A stretch of 64,000 bases of DNA from Phreatobacter aquaticus. GTDB lineage: Bacteria; Pseudomonadota; Alphaproteobacteria; Rhizobiales; Phreatobacteraceae. Position numbers and translations under genes: made by a program. The stretch spans positions 1,698,828 to 1,762,827 of the forward strand of contig NZ_CP039865.1 of NCBI RefSeq assembly GCF_005160265.1. Direction: 5' to 3'. Each line of letters begins with the position of its first letter. Position 1 is the first letter of the stretch. The notes below the pieces were generated by a model, which saw nothing but the letters and a program-made list of their open reading frames with translations, did not search any database and had not been told where the DNA came from. This document shows, piece after piece, positions 9,215-17,447 of the stretch.

Positions 9215-9538
9215 TTAGAACGGCAGCTTCATGCCGGGTGGCAGCGGAATGCCGCCGGTGACGCCCTTCATCTTCTCGGCCATCACCACCTCGGCGCGCT
9301 TGCGAGCCTCCGCATGGGCGGCGACGATCAGGTCCTCGACGATCTCGCGCTCGTCGACCTTGAGCAGTGACGGGTCGATCGAGATGCCCTTGAGGTCGCC
9401 CTTGGCCGTCAGCCGCACCGACACGAGGCCGCCGCCTGACGTGCCTTCGACCTCGGTGCGCTCCATGTCGGCCTGCGCTTCCTGCAGCTTCGCCTGCATG
9501 GCCTGCGCCTGCTTCATCAGGCCCATAATGTCCTTCAT
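9215..9538 (-). CDS. ybaB: YbaB/EbfC family nucleoid-associated protein
   Basis: A 107-residue basic DNA-binding protein of the YbaB/EbfC family. It starts [19 protein letters not shown], the family's N-terminal helix, and contains the conserved [20 protein letters not shown] strand region. Dimers bind DNA and affect nucleoid organisation. It lies between dnaX and recR with gaps of about 15 and 10 bases, so the three are probably cotranscribed. Confidence 0.95.
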   Translation of the reverse strand: MKDIMGLMKQAQAMQAKLQEAQADMERTEVEGTSGGGLVSVRLTAKGDLKGISIDPSLLKVDEREIVEDLIVAAHAEARKRAEVVMAEKMKGVTGGIPLPPGMKLPF

Positions 9539-9553
9539 GGCAGCATCTCCGGT

Positions 9554-11410
9554 CTAGAAGTCGTCGTCCCAGGGAGCAACCGGCTCCCAGCTGTCGGTAT
9601 CCTCGTCGTCGTCGCGCTCGACCGGCGCGGCGACCGCGGCGGGCGGACCGCCGGCATCGCCCATCGGGCGGACCGCGATGATCTCGGCGCCGGGAAACCG
9701 CGCCATGATGGCCTGCACCGCCGGATGGGCGCGCACGCCGCGCTCGCGGTCGGCCTGTTCGGCAAGCTGGCGCTCGCGAATGGTCTGCTCGCCTTCCTCG
9801 CGGGAGATGCTGACCATCCAGCGCCGACCGGTCCAGTCGGACAGCTTCTTCTGGATCTCGCCGGCAAGCGTCGGAGCGGCGCTGCCGGTCAGCGCGATGT
9901 CGAGCCGCCCGTCCTCGCAGCGCACCAGCCGCACGTCGCGCTCGAGCGCGTTCTTCAACAGGATGTCCCGCTTCTCGGCCGCCAGCGCCACGATCTCGGT
10001 CAGCGAGCCGAGAGCGATGCCAGGCTGGACCTGCGGAGCGGCGGCCGGGCGTGCCGCCATGGTGACGGGGTTGGGGCTTGCCTGCGGCACCGATTGCAGC
10101 CGCGCGGCGCTGGCCCCACCGCTCGAAGTGCCCGATGCTCCCCCGCCATTGCCGCCACCGGCCGGCAGGCGCGGCGCGGCCGCGCCGCTCGCGCCCATGC
10201 CCTCGGCCAGCATGCGCAGGGCCTCGTCGGGCGTCGGCAGGTCGGCGGCATAGGCGATGCGCACCAGCACCATGTCGGCGGACGCGAAGGGTTTCGGCGA
10301 GCGGCCGACCTCCTCGATCCCCTTCATCAGCATCTGCCAGGCGCGCGACAGCACGCGGTGCGACAGGGTCTCGGCGAAGGAGCGGCCGCGCTTCCTCTCG
10401 GTCTCGCTCAGCGAGAGGTCGTCGGCCGCTGCCGGTACCACCTTCACGCGGGTGACGAAATGGACGAACTCGGCAAGCTCGGTCAGCACGATCTCGGGAT
10501 CGGCGCCGTCGTCATACTGGCTCTTCAGCTCAGCCATGGCGGCGGCGATGTCGCCCTTCATCAGATGCTCGAACAGGTCGATCACCCGGCCCCGATCGGC
10601 AAGGCCGAGCATGCGGCGCACCTCGTCCGAGGTGACGTGGCCGGCGCCATGGGCAATGGCCTGGTCGAGGATCGACAGGCTGTCGCGCACCGAGCCTTCG
10701 CCGGCCCGCGCGATCAGGCCGAGGGCCTCGCCGTCGACTGCGACCTTCTCCTGGTCGCAGATGCCCTGAAGGTGGCGGGTCAGCACATCGGCATCGACGC
10801 GGCGCAGATCGAAGCGCTGGCAGCGCGACAGCACCGTCACCGGAACCTTGCGGATCTCGGTGGTGGCAAACATGAACTTCACATGGGCCGGCGGCTCTTC
10901 CAGCGTCTTCAGGAAGGCGTTCCACGCCTTCTCGGAGAGCATGTGGACTTCGTCGACGATATAGACCTTGTAGCGGGCCGAGACCGGCGCATAGCGCGCG
11001 CCATCGGTGATCTGGCGGACATCGTCTATACCGGTATGCGACGCCGCGTCGATCTCCATCACATCGACATGGCGGCCCTCCATGATCGCCTGGCAATGGG
11101 TGCCGAGCCGGTCGAGATGGATGGAGGGGCGGTCGATCTCGCCTGATATCTCGTAGTTCAGCGCGCGGGCGAGGATGCGGGCCGTGGTCGTCTTGCCGAC
11201 GCCGCGGACGCCGGTGAACATGTAGGCCTGCGCGATCCGGCCGGTGTCGAAGGCGTTCGACAGCGTGCGGACCATGGCCTCCTGGCCGATCAGATCATCG
11301 AAGTTCTGGGGCCGGTACTTGCGCGCGAGCACGCGATAGGCCGCCTGCGGGGCCTGCGGCTCGACCACTCCGAGATCGAACCCGGGTTCGTTCTCGGGCG
11401 GTTGGTCCAT
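9554..11410 (-). CDS. dnaX: DNA polymerase III subunit tau/gamma
   Basis: A 618-residue clamp-loader ATPase. Walker A GVRGVGKT is at residues 67-74 and the Walker B variant DEVH at 153-156. An SRC arginine-finger motif (VLSRCQRF) follows near 210. The zinc-binding cysteine cluster of enterobacterial DnaX is reduced to one cysteine (GTHCQAIMEG), which I recall as usual for alphaproteobacteria. A low-complexity Gly/Ala/Pro hinge lies around residues 390-450. The C-terminal tau region ends in an acidic WDDDF tail. I see no A-rich slippery heptamer for gamma production, so probably only tau is made by this route. Confidence 0.97.
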   Translation of the reverse strand: MDQPPENEPGFDLGVVEPQAPQAAYRVLARKYRPQNFDDLIGQEAMVRTLSNAFDTGRIAQAYMFTGVRGVGKTTTARILARALNYEISGEIDRPSIHLDRLGTHCQAIMEGRHVDVMEIDAASHTGIDDVRQITDGARYAPVSARYKVYIVDEVHMLSEKAWNAFLKTLEEPPAHVKFMFATTEIRKVPVTVLSRCQRFDLRRVDADVLTRHLQGICDQEKVAVDGEALGLIARAGEGSVRDSLSILDQAIAHGAGHVTSDEVRRMLGLADRGRVIDLFEHLMKGDIAAAMAELKSQYDDGADPEIVLTELAEFVHFVTRVKVVPAAADDLSLSETERKRGRSFAETLSHRVLSRAWQMLMKGIEEVGRSPKPFASADMVLVRIAYAADLPTPDEALRMLAEGMGASGAAAPRLPAGGGNGGGASGTSSGGASAARLQSVPQASPNPVTMAARPAAAPQVQPGIALGSLTEIVALAAEKRDILLKNALERDVRLVRCEDGRLDIALTGSAAPTLAGEIQKKLSDWTGRRWMVSISREEGEQTIRERQLAEQADRERGVRAHPAVQAIMARFPGAEIIAVRPMGDAGGPPAAVAAPVERDDDEDTDSWEPVAPWDDDF

Positions 11411-11472
11411 GGTCTAAGGCGCTCGCTCAGGGCTCGAGGCCGGGCCGGCCTGCAATGGCTCTGCGCGGCGAA

Positions 11473-11570
11473 AGTGGGAGGCTGACACGCGACCCGAAAC
11501 GGGCTCGTTACGGCTGCTTCCTTCCGGACCTGACCGGGTTGGCGAGAGTCTCGTCCACCGCCAACCTCCC
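11473..11570 (-). ncRNA. ffs: Signal recognition particle RNA, small bacterial type (4.5S)
   Basis: On the minus strand the sequence contains GGTCAGGTCCGGAAGGAAGC followed by AGCCG, the near-invariant SRP RNA domain IV hairpin with its GGAA tetraloop that binds Ffh and FtsY. The predicted 5' end GGGAGGTTGG pairs with the 3' end CCTCCC at 11476-11481, closing a hairpin of about 98 nt. The transcript targets membrane proteins to the Sec translocon. It sits just upstream of dnaX in the same orientation. Exact ends are inferred from the pairing. Confidence 0.95.
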
Positions 11571-11722
11571 GCTGCCTATATGGCGGCAGGCGCGGGGAAA
11601 CTCAAGCGCCTTTGGCGCAACGGCGAGCCTATCCCGAGCGGCGAGCTTGAACGCGGCGCCGAGACGCGCGATCCATGGCGGGCCGGCGTGCCGCCCGGCC
11701 TCGCCGAGATCCGGAGCTTTCG

Positions 11723-12142
11723 ATGACCGCATCCTTCCCGGACCTCGACGCCCGCCTCGCCGCCGATTCGGTCCCGGTCGCCGACCTGGCCCTCTGCCAG
11801 GTCCGGCTGATGAACGATGCGACCTATCCCTGGCTGCTCCTGATCCCGCGGCGGCCCGGCGCCATCGAGATCATCGACCTGTCAGCCGCCGACCGGGCGA
11901 CCCTGATGAACGAGATCGCCTTGGTCTCAGGTATGATCCGCGACATGACCGGTTGCGACAAGCTGAATGTCGCAGCGCTGGGCAACATGGTGCCGCAGCT
12001 GCATGTCCATGTCATCGCGCGGTTCCAGGGCGACCCGGCCTGGCCGGGACCGGTCTGGGGCAAGGTGCCGCCCAGCGCCTATGCCGAGGCCTCGCGCGAC
12101 AGTCTGGTGGCAGCGCTGATCGCACGGCTCTCCGCCGTCTGA
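11723..12142 (+). CDS. HIT-domain protein (nucleotide hydrolase/transferase superfamily)
   Basis: A 139-residue histidine-triad protein. The active-site region reads NMVPQLHVHVIARF, so the first histidine of the triad is replaced by glutamine (Q-x-H-x-H), a form found in a bacterial HIT subgroup. The flanking DPAWPGPVWG motif is typical of that group. Proteins of this class hydrolyse dinucleoside polyphosphates or AMP conjugates; the natural substrate is not known. The ATG (MTASFPD) was chosen over an upstream extension rich in Arg. It is followed by nudC in the same direction, another enzyme of nucleotide clean-up. Confidence 0.9.
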   Translation: MTASFPDLDARLAADSVPVADLALCQVRLMNDATYPWLLLIPRRPGAIEIIDLSAADRATLMNEIALVSGMIRDMTGCDKLNVAALGNMVPQLHVHVIARFQGDPAWPGPVWGKVPPSAYAEASRDSLVAALIARLSAV

Positions 12143-12229
12143 CGCGTTGCTCAGCCACGCAGGCCGTGCCACCGTCACAGCCCTCTTCCGCGATATCGCC
12201 TGCGGGCCGACCCGAGCAGACCTCACCCC

Positions 12230-13216
12230 ATGTCCGACTTTCCGCCGCTTCCCCCCGCCCGCCTCGGCTATATCGACAATGATCTCGACCGGATGAGCGC
12301 CAAGCGCGGCGATGCCGATTGGTTCGCCGCAACGCTCGCCGATCCGCGCGCCCGCTTCTATCTCTTTGCCGGCGAGACGCCGGTGCTCACCCGCAACGGC
12401 GACATGGGCGATCCGCTGTTCTCGGCAGCCGAGGCCGAGCGCTTCGGGCCCGGCACGGAGACGGCGTTCCTGGGGCTCGCCAACGGCGCGCCGCGCTTCG
12501 TCCGGCTGGTTCCGGAATTCGCCAAGCCCGATCCCAATGCCTACCGCCTTCCCGAGGTTAAGACCGACGATCCGAACCTGCTCGTCACCGACATGCGCTC
12601 GGTGGCGGTGATGGGGTTGGTCGAAGCGCATCATCTCGGCCCCATGGCCGAGGGCAAGGCGCTGATGCACTGGCATTCCAGCCACCGCTTCTGCTCGAAG
12701 TGCGGCAAGCCTTCGACCTTGTCGCAGGCCGGCTGGCGCCGCGACTGCCCGCATTGCAATGCCCAGCATTTCCCACGCACCGATCCCGTCGTGATCATGC
12801 TGCCGGTCCATGGCGACAAGTGCCTGATGGGCCGTCAGCGCCGCTTCCCGCCGGGCATGTATTCGGCGCTCGCCGGATTCCTGGAGCCTGGCGAGACGAT
12901 CGCCGGTGCGGTCCGCCGCGAGATCATGGAGGAGAGCGGCATTTCGGTTGGCCGGGTCGGCTATCTCTGCGACCAGCCCTGGCCGTTCCCTGCCTCGCTG
13001 ATGATCGGCTGCCACGCCGAGGCGACCTCGCAGGAGATCGAGATCGACACCGAGGAGCTGGAGGATGCCCGCTGGTTCACCCGCGAGGAGTGCTGGCTGA
13101 TGCTGACGCGCCAGCATCCCGAGCGTTTTACCTGCCCGCCGCCGGTGGCGATCGCCCATCATCTCATCCGCGCCTTCGTCGAAGGCGGCCTGCAGATCAA
13201 GGCAGAGGCGAGCTGA
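12230..13216 (+). CDS. nudC: NAD(+) diphosphatase / RNA decapping NudC
   Basis: A 328-residue Nudix hydrolase that cleaves NADH/NAD+ to NMN(H) and AMP and can remove NAD caps from RNA. It has an N-terminal NUDIX-like domain and a zinc ribbon (C155, C158, C173, C176). The Nudix box spans residues 216-237 (GFLEPGE...REIMEESG), and the NADH-specificity motif QPWPFPASLM is at 249-258. All signature residues are intact. It ends immediately next to the convergent LysR regulator gene with no gap. Confidence 0.96.
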   Translation: MSDFPPLPPARLGYIDNDLDRMSAKRGDADWFAATLADPRARFYLFAGETPVLTRNGDMGDPLFSAAEAERFGPGTETAFLGLANGAPRFVRLVPEFAKPDPNAYRLPEVKTDDPNLLVTDMRSVAVMGLVEAHHLGPMAEGKALMHWHSSHRFCSKCGKPSTLSQAGWRRDCPHCNAQHFPRTDPVVIMLPVHGDKCLMGRQRRFPPGMYSALAGFLEPGETIAGAVRREIMEESGISVGRVGYLCDQPWPFPASLMIGCHAEATSQEIEIDTEELEDARWFTREECWLMLTRQHPERFTCPPPVAIAHHLIRAFVEGGLQIKAEAS

Positions 13217-14131
13217 TCACCCGAACCGCGCCTTGATGATCCGTATGGCCTCGGCGCCGCGCGATCCCGGCGGCTGAGGCAGCCAGATCAGCGTCGTCGG
13301 CCAGGGCGGCAGGTCGCCGGCTTCCACCAGCGGCAGAACGGTCGCGCCGGGTATGGCCACGCTCTTCGCGATGTCGGAGGGCACCAGCGCTGATCCGAGA
13401 CCGAGCGCCACCATGCTGATCGCCGCCGGCCAGTCGGGCGCCTCCTGCGCCAGATAGGGCTCGGCGCCCGTTGCCCGGATTGCCGCGACCACACCATCGA
13501 CGACCAGGCTCGATCGCCCGCGGGCGATCATCACCAGCGGCTTGCGGGCGAGATTGGCGAGGCTTGCCGTCTTGCGCAGGCGTGCCTCGGAATCCGGCAC
13601 CACAGCCGACCATTTCGAGCTCGCGATCAGGCGATGCTCCAGCCGTGGCGTCGCCGGGAACGGGCCATTGATCAGCCCCGCGGTGATGCGGCCCTCGGTG
13701 AGCGCCACGATCTGCTCCTCGATCCCCATCACAGCGAGGGTGACGGCCAGGCCGGCCTCCTCAAGGATGGGATCTTCCAGCAGGTGCCGCATGGGCGAGT
13801 AGAGCGCGTCCGGCGTGGAGCCGATCGTGATACGGTCTGGCCGTCCCGCCACGTTGCGGGCCAACTGCTCGGCGCGCTCGATCGCGACCAGGGCGAGCCG
13901 CGCCTCGGCAACGAAGGCATCGCCGGCAGCGGTCAGTCGCACGGCCTTGCCGGAATGGTCGAAGATGATCGCGCCAACGCGCCGCTCGAGCTGGGCGATC
14001 CGGGCGGCGACGGTACGCCGTCCGATGCCGATGGCGGCACCGGCGCTGGCGAGTTCGCCGCAATCGGCCAGCGCCACCGCCAGCCGGAGGGCATCGATAT
14101 CGAGGGGCTTTCCCGGCGGCTCCTGGCTCAT
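13217..14131 (-). CDS. LysR family transcriptional regulator
   Basis: A 304-residue regulator. The winged helix-turn-helix is at about residues 10-68 (ALRLAVALADCGELASAGAA...VGAIIFDHSGKAVRLTAAG), and a periplasmic-binding-protein-like effector domain runs from about 95 to 300. Its target and ligand are unknown. LysR genes usually control a divergent neighbour, but the upstream gene pheA is on the same strand. The helix-turn-helix start (LDIDALRLAVAL) is slightly diverged from the classic form. Confidence 0.88.
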   Translation of the reverse strand: MSQEPPGKPLDIDALRLAVALADCGELASAGAAIGIGRRTVAARIAQLERRVGAIIFDHSGKAVRLTAAGDAFVAEARLALVAIERAEQLARNVAGRPDRITIGSTPDALYSPMRHLLEDPILEEAGLAVTLAVMGIEEQIVALTEGRITAGLINGPFPATPRLEHRLIASSKWSAVVPDSEARLRKTASLANLARKPLVMIARGRSSLVVDGVVAAIRATGAEPYLAQEAPDWPAAISMVALGLGSALVPSDIAKSVAIPGATVLPLVEAGDLPPWPTTLIWLPQPPGSRGAEAIRIIKARFG

Positions 14132-14174
14132 CGCGCCAGACTGCCGTGATTCGCGTGGGAAACGGCAGCCCAGC

Positions 14175-15038
14175 CTATTCAGCCACGCTCTTCTCGACCT
14201 CGTTGCGCCAGGGATGCTGCTTGTAGACGCCGAGAATGGTCAGCTCCTTGGCGAAGAAGGCGAGCTCCTCCAGCGCCAGCTTCACCGAGCGATCGTCCGG
14301 ATGGCCCTCGATCTCGGCATAGAAGCGCGTCGCGACGAAGCGGCCATCGATCATGTGGCTCTCGAGCTTGGTCATGTTGACGCCATTGGTGGCAAAGCCG
14401 CCCATCGCCTTGTAGAGCGCGGCGGGTACGTTGCGCACCTGGAAGACGAAGCTGGTCAGGCAGTCCTGGCCCGGCGCCGCCCAGATCTTCTGGCGCGACA
14501 GGATGACGAAGCGGGTCGTGTTGTTGGCGGCGTCCTCGATGTCCTCGGCCAGGATGTCGAGGCCATAGACCTCCGCTGCAAGCCTCGGCGCGATGGCGGC
14601 CTGCGTCGGATCGCCCATCTCGGCGACCTCACGCGCCGAACCCGCCGTGTCGGCGGCGACGATCGGCTTCAGTCCGAGCTTGCGGATCATCTGGCGGCAC
14701 TGGCCGAGACCCATGATGTGGCTGCGCGCCGTCTTGATCGTGCCAAGCGACGCGCCCTTGATCGCCATCAGCTGGAAGCGGATCGGCAGGAAGAACTCGC
14801 CGATGATGTTGAGGCCCGCCGTCGGCAGCAGATGGTGCACATCGCCCACGCGGCCGGCGATCGAGTTCTCGATCGGGATCATGCCGAGATCGGCCTCGCC
14901 ATTCAGGATGGCGGCAAAGGCATCCTCGAAGCTCGGGCAGGGCAGGACGTCGGCGTCCGGGAACACGGCCTTGGAAGCCTGGTGCGAGAAGGCGCTGAGC
15001 TCTCCCTGGAAGGAGACCCGCTTGGGAGCGAGGATCAT
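14175..15038 (-). CDS. pheA: Prephenate dehydratase
   Basis: A 287-residue enzyme converting prephenate to phenylpyruvate in phenylalanine synthesis. The catalytic prephenate dehydratase domain occupies residues 1-185, starting VSFQGELSAFSHQASKAVFP and containing the NTTRFVIL motif with the conserved Thr-Arg-Phe. A C-terminal ACT domain from about 195 (KIW...TSFVFQVRNVPAALYKAM, ESHMIDG) gives phenylalanine feedback inhibition. There is no chorismate mutase domain, as usual in alphaproteobacteria. It is followed by no same-pathway gene. Upstream is kdsB on the same strand, the conserved kdsB-pheA order of Hyphomicrobiales. Confidence 0.96.
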   Translation of the reverse strand: MILAPKRVSFQGELSAFSHQASKAVFPDADVLPCPSFEDAFAAILNGEADLGMIPIENSIAGRVGDVHHLLPTAGLNIIGEFFLPIRFQLMAIKGASLGTIKTARSHIMGLGQCRQMIRKLGLKPIVAADTAGSAREVAEMGDPTQAAIAPRLAAEVYGLDILAEDIEDAANNTTRFVILSRQKIWAAPGQDCLTSFVFQVRNVPAALYKAMGGFATNGVNMTKLESHMIDGRFVATRFYAEIEGHPDDRSVKLALEELAFFAKELTILGVYKQHPWRNEVEKSVAE

Positions 15039-15058
15039 GGACGCTTGAACTCCGGTTC

Positions 15059-15793
15059 TTATCGTTGGGAGAGAAGTGAGCGCGCGCGCTCGAGATCGGC
15101 CGGCGTGTCGACGCCGAGCGGCACCGCGTCGACCACGGCGACGTCGATCCGCATGCCGTCCTCCAGCGCCCGCAGCTGTTCCAGCCGTTCGCGTTGTTCC
15201 AGCGTGCCGGGCGGCAGCGCCACGAAGCGGTCGAGTGCCGCGCGTCGATAGGCGTAGAGGCCGATATGGTGATAGAGCGGCCCCTCGCCGGAGGGGGCCG
15301 TCGTCCGGGTGAAGTAGAGCGCCCTCAGCCGCCGGTCGGCGACCGGGGTTCCCACCACCTTCACGACATTCGGATTGTTGATCTCGTCGAGCCGCGTGAT
15401 GACGGCTGTCAGTGTGCCGATATCGACGGCGGGATCGTCGAGCAGGTCGGCGGCGGCGCGGATCACCTTGGGATCGATGGTCGGCAGGTCGCCCTGGACG
15501 TTGATGACGCGCTCGACATGGCCGTGCGGATCCATCGCGCCGAGCGCCTCGTGGATGCGGTCTGAGCCGGACGGGTGGTCGGCGCGGGTCATCACCGCGC
15601 GCCCGCCGGCCTGGGTCACGGCTGCGGCAATCGCCTCCGAATCGGTCGCCACAACCGGCTCACCGATGCCGGATTCCATGGCGCGCCGCATGACGTGGAC
15701 GATCATCGGCTCGCCGGCAATATCCGCCAGTGGCTTGCCCGGAAGGCGCGAAGCGCTCATGCGGGCCGGAATGAGGATGACGGAACGGGACAT
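15059..15793 (-). CDS. kdsB: 3-deoxy-manno-octulosonate cytidylyltransferase
   Basis: A 244-residue enzyme that makes CMP-Kdo, the activated sugar for the lipopolysaccharide inner core. The nucleotide-binding start [20 protein letters not shown] is intact. Further family blocks are visible: [14 protein letters not shown] (the metal-binding NVQGDEP region, with T in place of E), LYFTRTTAP and [10 protein letters not shown]. Length matches the family (about 245). The ATG chosen (MSRSVIL) excludes a non-homologous upstream extension. It is 20 bases upstream of pheA and divergent from the cytochrome c gene. Confidence 0.96.
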   Translation of the reverse strand: MSRSVILIPARMSASRLPGKPLADIAGEPMIVHVMRRAMESGIGEPVVATDSEAIAAAVTQAGGRAVMTRADHPSGSDRIHEALGAMDPHGHVERVINVQGDLPTIDPKVIRAAADLLDDPAVDIGTLTAVITRLDEINNPNVVKVVGTPVADRRLRALYFTRTTAPSGEGPLYHHIGLYAYRRAALDRFVALPPGTLEQRERLEQLRALEDGMRIDVAVVDAVPLGVDTPADLERARSLLSQR

Positions 15794-15968
15794 TTTGTGG
15801 TCTTGCGCAGCCGGTTCGAGAGCGGCAGAAAGTAGCATGCGAGAAGCGTGCATATACGGGTTGCCTCCGACAGCGCAAATTGGATAGTGTCCGCGCGAAA
15901 TCGGTCGGCCACCCAGCCCTTGCGGGTATGCCGTCTTCTGCGCTGCCGATCGCCTGGAGCAGGTCCCG

Positions 15969-16514
15969 ATGGACTCTTTCGAAGTGAACAAGATCGCAAT
16001 GGCCGTGCTGCTCGTCGCAGCCAGCACGCTGGGCGGCCAGATCCTCGCCAATGAGGTCGTCTTCAAGCCGAAGGCGCCGGCAAAGCCCGGCTATTCGGTC
16101 GCTGTCGCCGGCGCCGGCGGCCAGCAGGCGGCTCCCGCTGCGGCCGAACCGCAGAAGTCGATGACGGAAGTCTTCGCCTCGGCCAATGCAGCCAATGGCC
16201 CGGCGGTGTTCCGCCAGTGCGCCACCTGCCACACCATCAACAAGGGCGGCGCCAATGGCGCAGGCCCGAACCTCTGGGGCGTCGTTGGGCGCAACCACGG
16301 CGGATCGACCGGCTTCAACTATTCGGCAGCCATGAAGGCCAAGGCCTCCGAGCCCTGGACGCTGGAACAGATCTACGCCTTCATCACCAATCCGCGCGGC
16401 GCCTTGCCGGGCACGACCATGTCGTTTGCCGGCATCCGCTCCGAGCAGCAGCGCGCCGACCTCATCGCCTATCTGCGCGAACAGGCGGACAGCCCGGTGC
16501 CGGCACCGAAATAA
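15969..16514 (+). CDS. cycM: Membrane-anchored cytochrome c (CycM-like)
   Basis: A 181-residue class I c-type cytochrome. An uncleaved signal-anchor lies at residues 8-25, then a Pro/Ala-rich linker to about residue 65. The haem motif CATCH is at residues 84-88 and the distal ligand Met151 lies in TTMSFAG. It would carry electrons in the periplasm, tethered to the inner membrane, probably from the bc1 complex to a terminal oxidase as for rhizobial CycM. It is divergent from kdsB and shares the 175-base spacer with it. A likely terminator follows. Confidence 0.92.
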   Translation: MDSFEVNKIAMAVLLVAASTLGGQILANEVVFKPKAPAKPGYSVAVAGAGGQQAAPAAAEPQKSMTEVFASANAANGPAVFRQCATCHTINKGGANGAGPNLWGVVGRNHGGSTGFNYSAAMKAKASEPWTLEQIYAFITNPRGALPGTTMSFAGIRSEQQRADLIAYLREQADSPVPAPK

Positions 16515-16541
16515 TTGGCTGGCGCGGCCAGTTGATCGAGG

Positions 16542-16566
16542 AGGCCGGGCCCAGTGCCCGGCCTTG
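16542..16566 (+). terminator. Likely rho-independent terminator of the cytochrome c gene
   Basis: AGGCCGGGC and GCCCGGCCT form a perfect 9-bp stem with a 5-base CCAGT loop, 27 bases after the cytochrome stop. It is followed by TTGTCATTT, a weak U tract. It separates this gene from the chvI operon. Confidence 0.6.
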
Positions 16567-16720
16567 TCATTTGAGGGGCGAGCCGGTCGAAAAATCGGCT
16601 TTCCTTGCGGATTCTAGCCCTTACCATTGCCCCGCCACCGCATTATCTTGAGCGAGTCGCATTTCCGCCACGCTTCGCGGCTTCCAACAGCGGGCTGTAT
16701 CCGTTCCACAAGGTTGAACA

Positions 16721-17416
16721 ATGCCGACCATCGCACTCGTCGACGACGACCGGAATATCCTGACCTCGGTCGCCATCGCTCTCGAAGCCGAGGGTTATCG
16801 CATCGTCACCTACAATGACGGCGCCTCCGCGCTCGACGGTTTCAAGCAGTCCCCGCCTGATCTCGCCATCCTCGACATCAAGATGCCGCGCATGGACGGG
16901 ATGGAATTGCTGCGTCGGCTGCGTCAGAAGACCGACATGCCCGTGATCTTCCTCACCTCCAAGGACGAGGAAATCGACGAACTGTTCGGCCTGAAGATGG
17001 GCGCCGACGATTTCATCCGGAAGCCGTTCTCGCAGCGCCTGCTTGTCGAGCGCGTCAAGGCGGTGCTCCGCCGTGCCGCCGCCAAGGATCCGGTTGCCGA
17101 CGCCAAGGCCGATGCCAAGGTGCTGGAGCGCGGCAAGCTGCGCATGGATCCCGAGCGCCACACCTGCACCTGGGACGGCAATCAGGTGACGCTGACCGTC
17201 ACCGAGTTCCTGATCCTGCAGGCCCTTGCCCAGCGTCCCGGCGTCGTGAAGAGCCGCAACGCGCTGATGGACGCCGCCTACGACGATCAGGTCTATGTCG
17301 ACGACCGCACCATCGACAGCCACATCAAGCGGCTGCGCAAGAAGTTCAAGGTTGCCGACGACGATTTCGAGATGATCGAGACGCTGTACGGCGTCGGATA
17401 TCGCTTCAAGGAGTGA
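16721..17416 (+). CDS. chvI: Two-component response regulator ChvI
   Basis: A 231-residue OmpR-family regulator. The receiver domain has the phosphoacceptor Asp52 ([12 protein letters not shown]), acidic pocket residues DDD at 8-10, Thr/Ser at 79-80 and Lys101 (IRKPF). The winged-helix DNA-binding domain spans about 130-231, ending [18 protein letters not shown] and YGVGYRFKE. It is partner of ChvG just downstream. In rhizobia and Agrobacterium the pair controls the cell envelope, acid response and carbon metabolism genes and is often essential. About 200 bases upstream are non-coding, with no strong promoter visible to me. Confidence 0.95.
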   Translation: MPTIALVDDDRNILTSVAIALEAEGYRIVTYNDGASALDGFKQSPPDLAILDIKMPRMDGMELLRRLRQKTDMPVIFLTSKDEEIDELFGLKMGADDFIRKPFSQRLLVERVKAVLRRAAAKDPVADAKADAKVLERGKLRMDPERHTCTWDGNQVTLTVTEFLILQALAQRPGVVKSRNALMDAAYDDQVYVDDRTIDSHIKRLRKKFKVADDDFEMIETLYGVGYRFKE

Positions 17417-17447
17417 GCGGGTCCCTCACGGGCCTCGCCGCCACACC

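Noticed and set aside
9554-11410. Programmed -1 frameshift in dnaX to make gamma
   Set aside because: No A-rich slippery heptamer with a following hairpin is visible in the hinge region.
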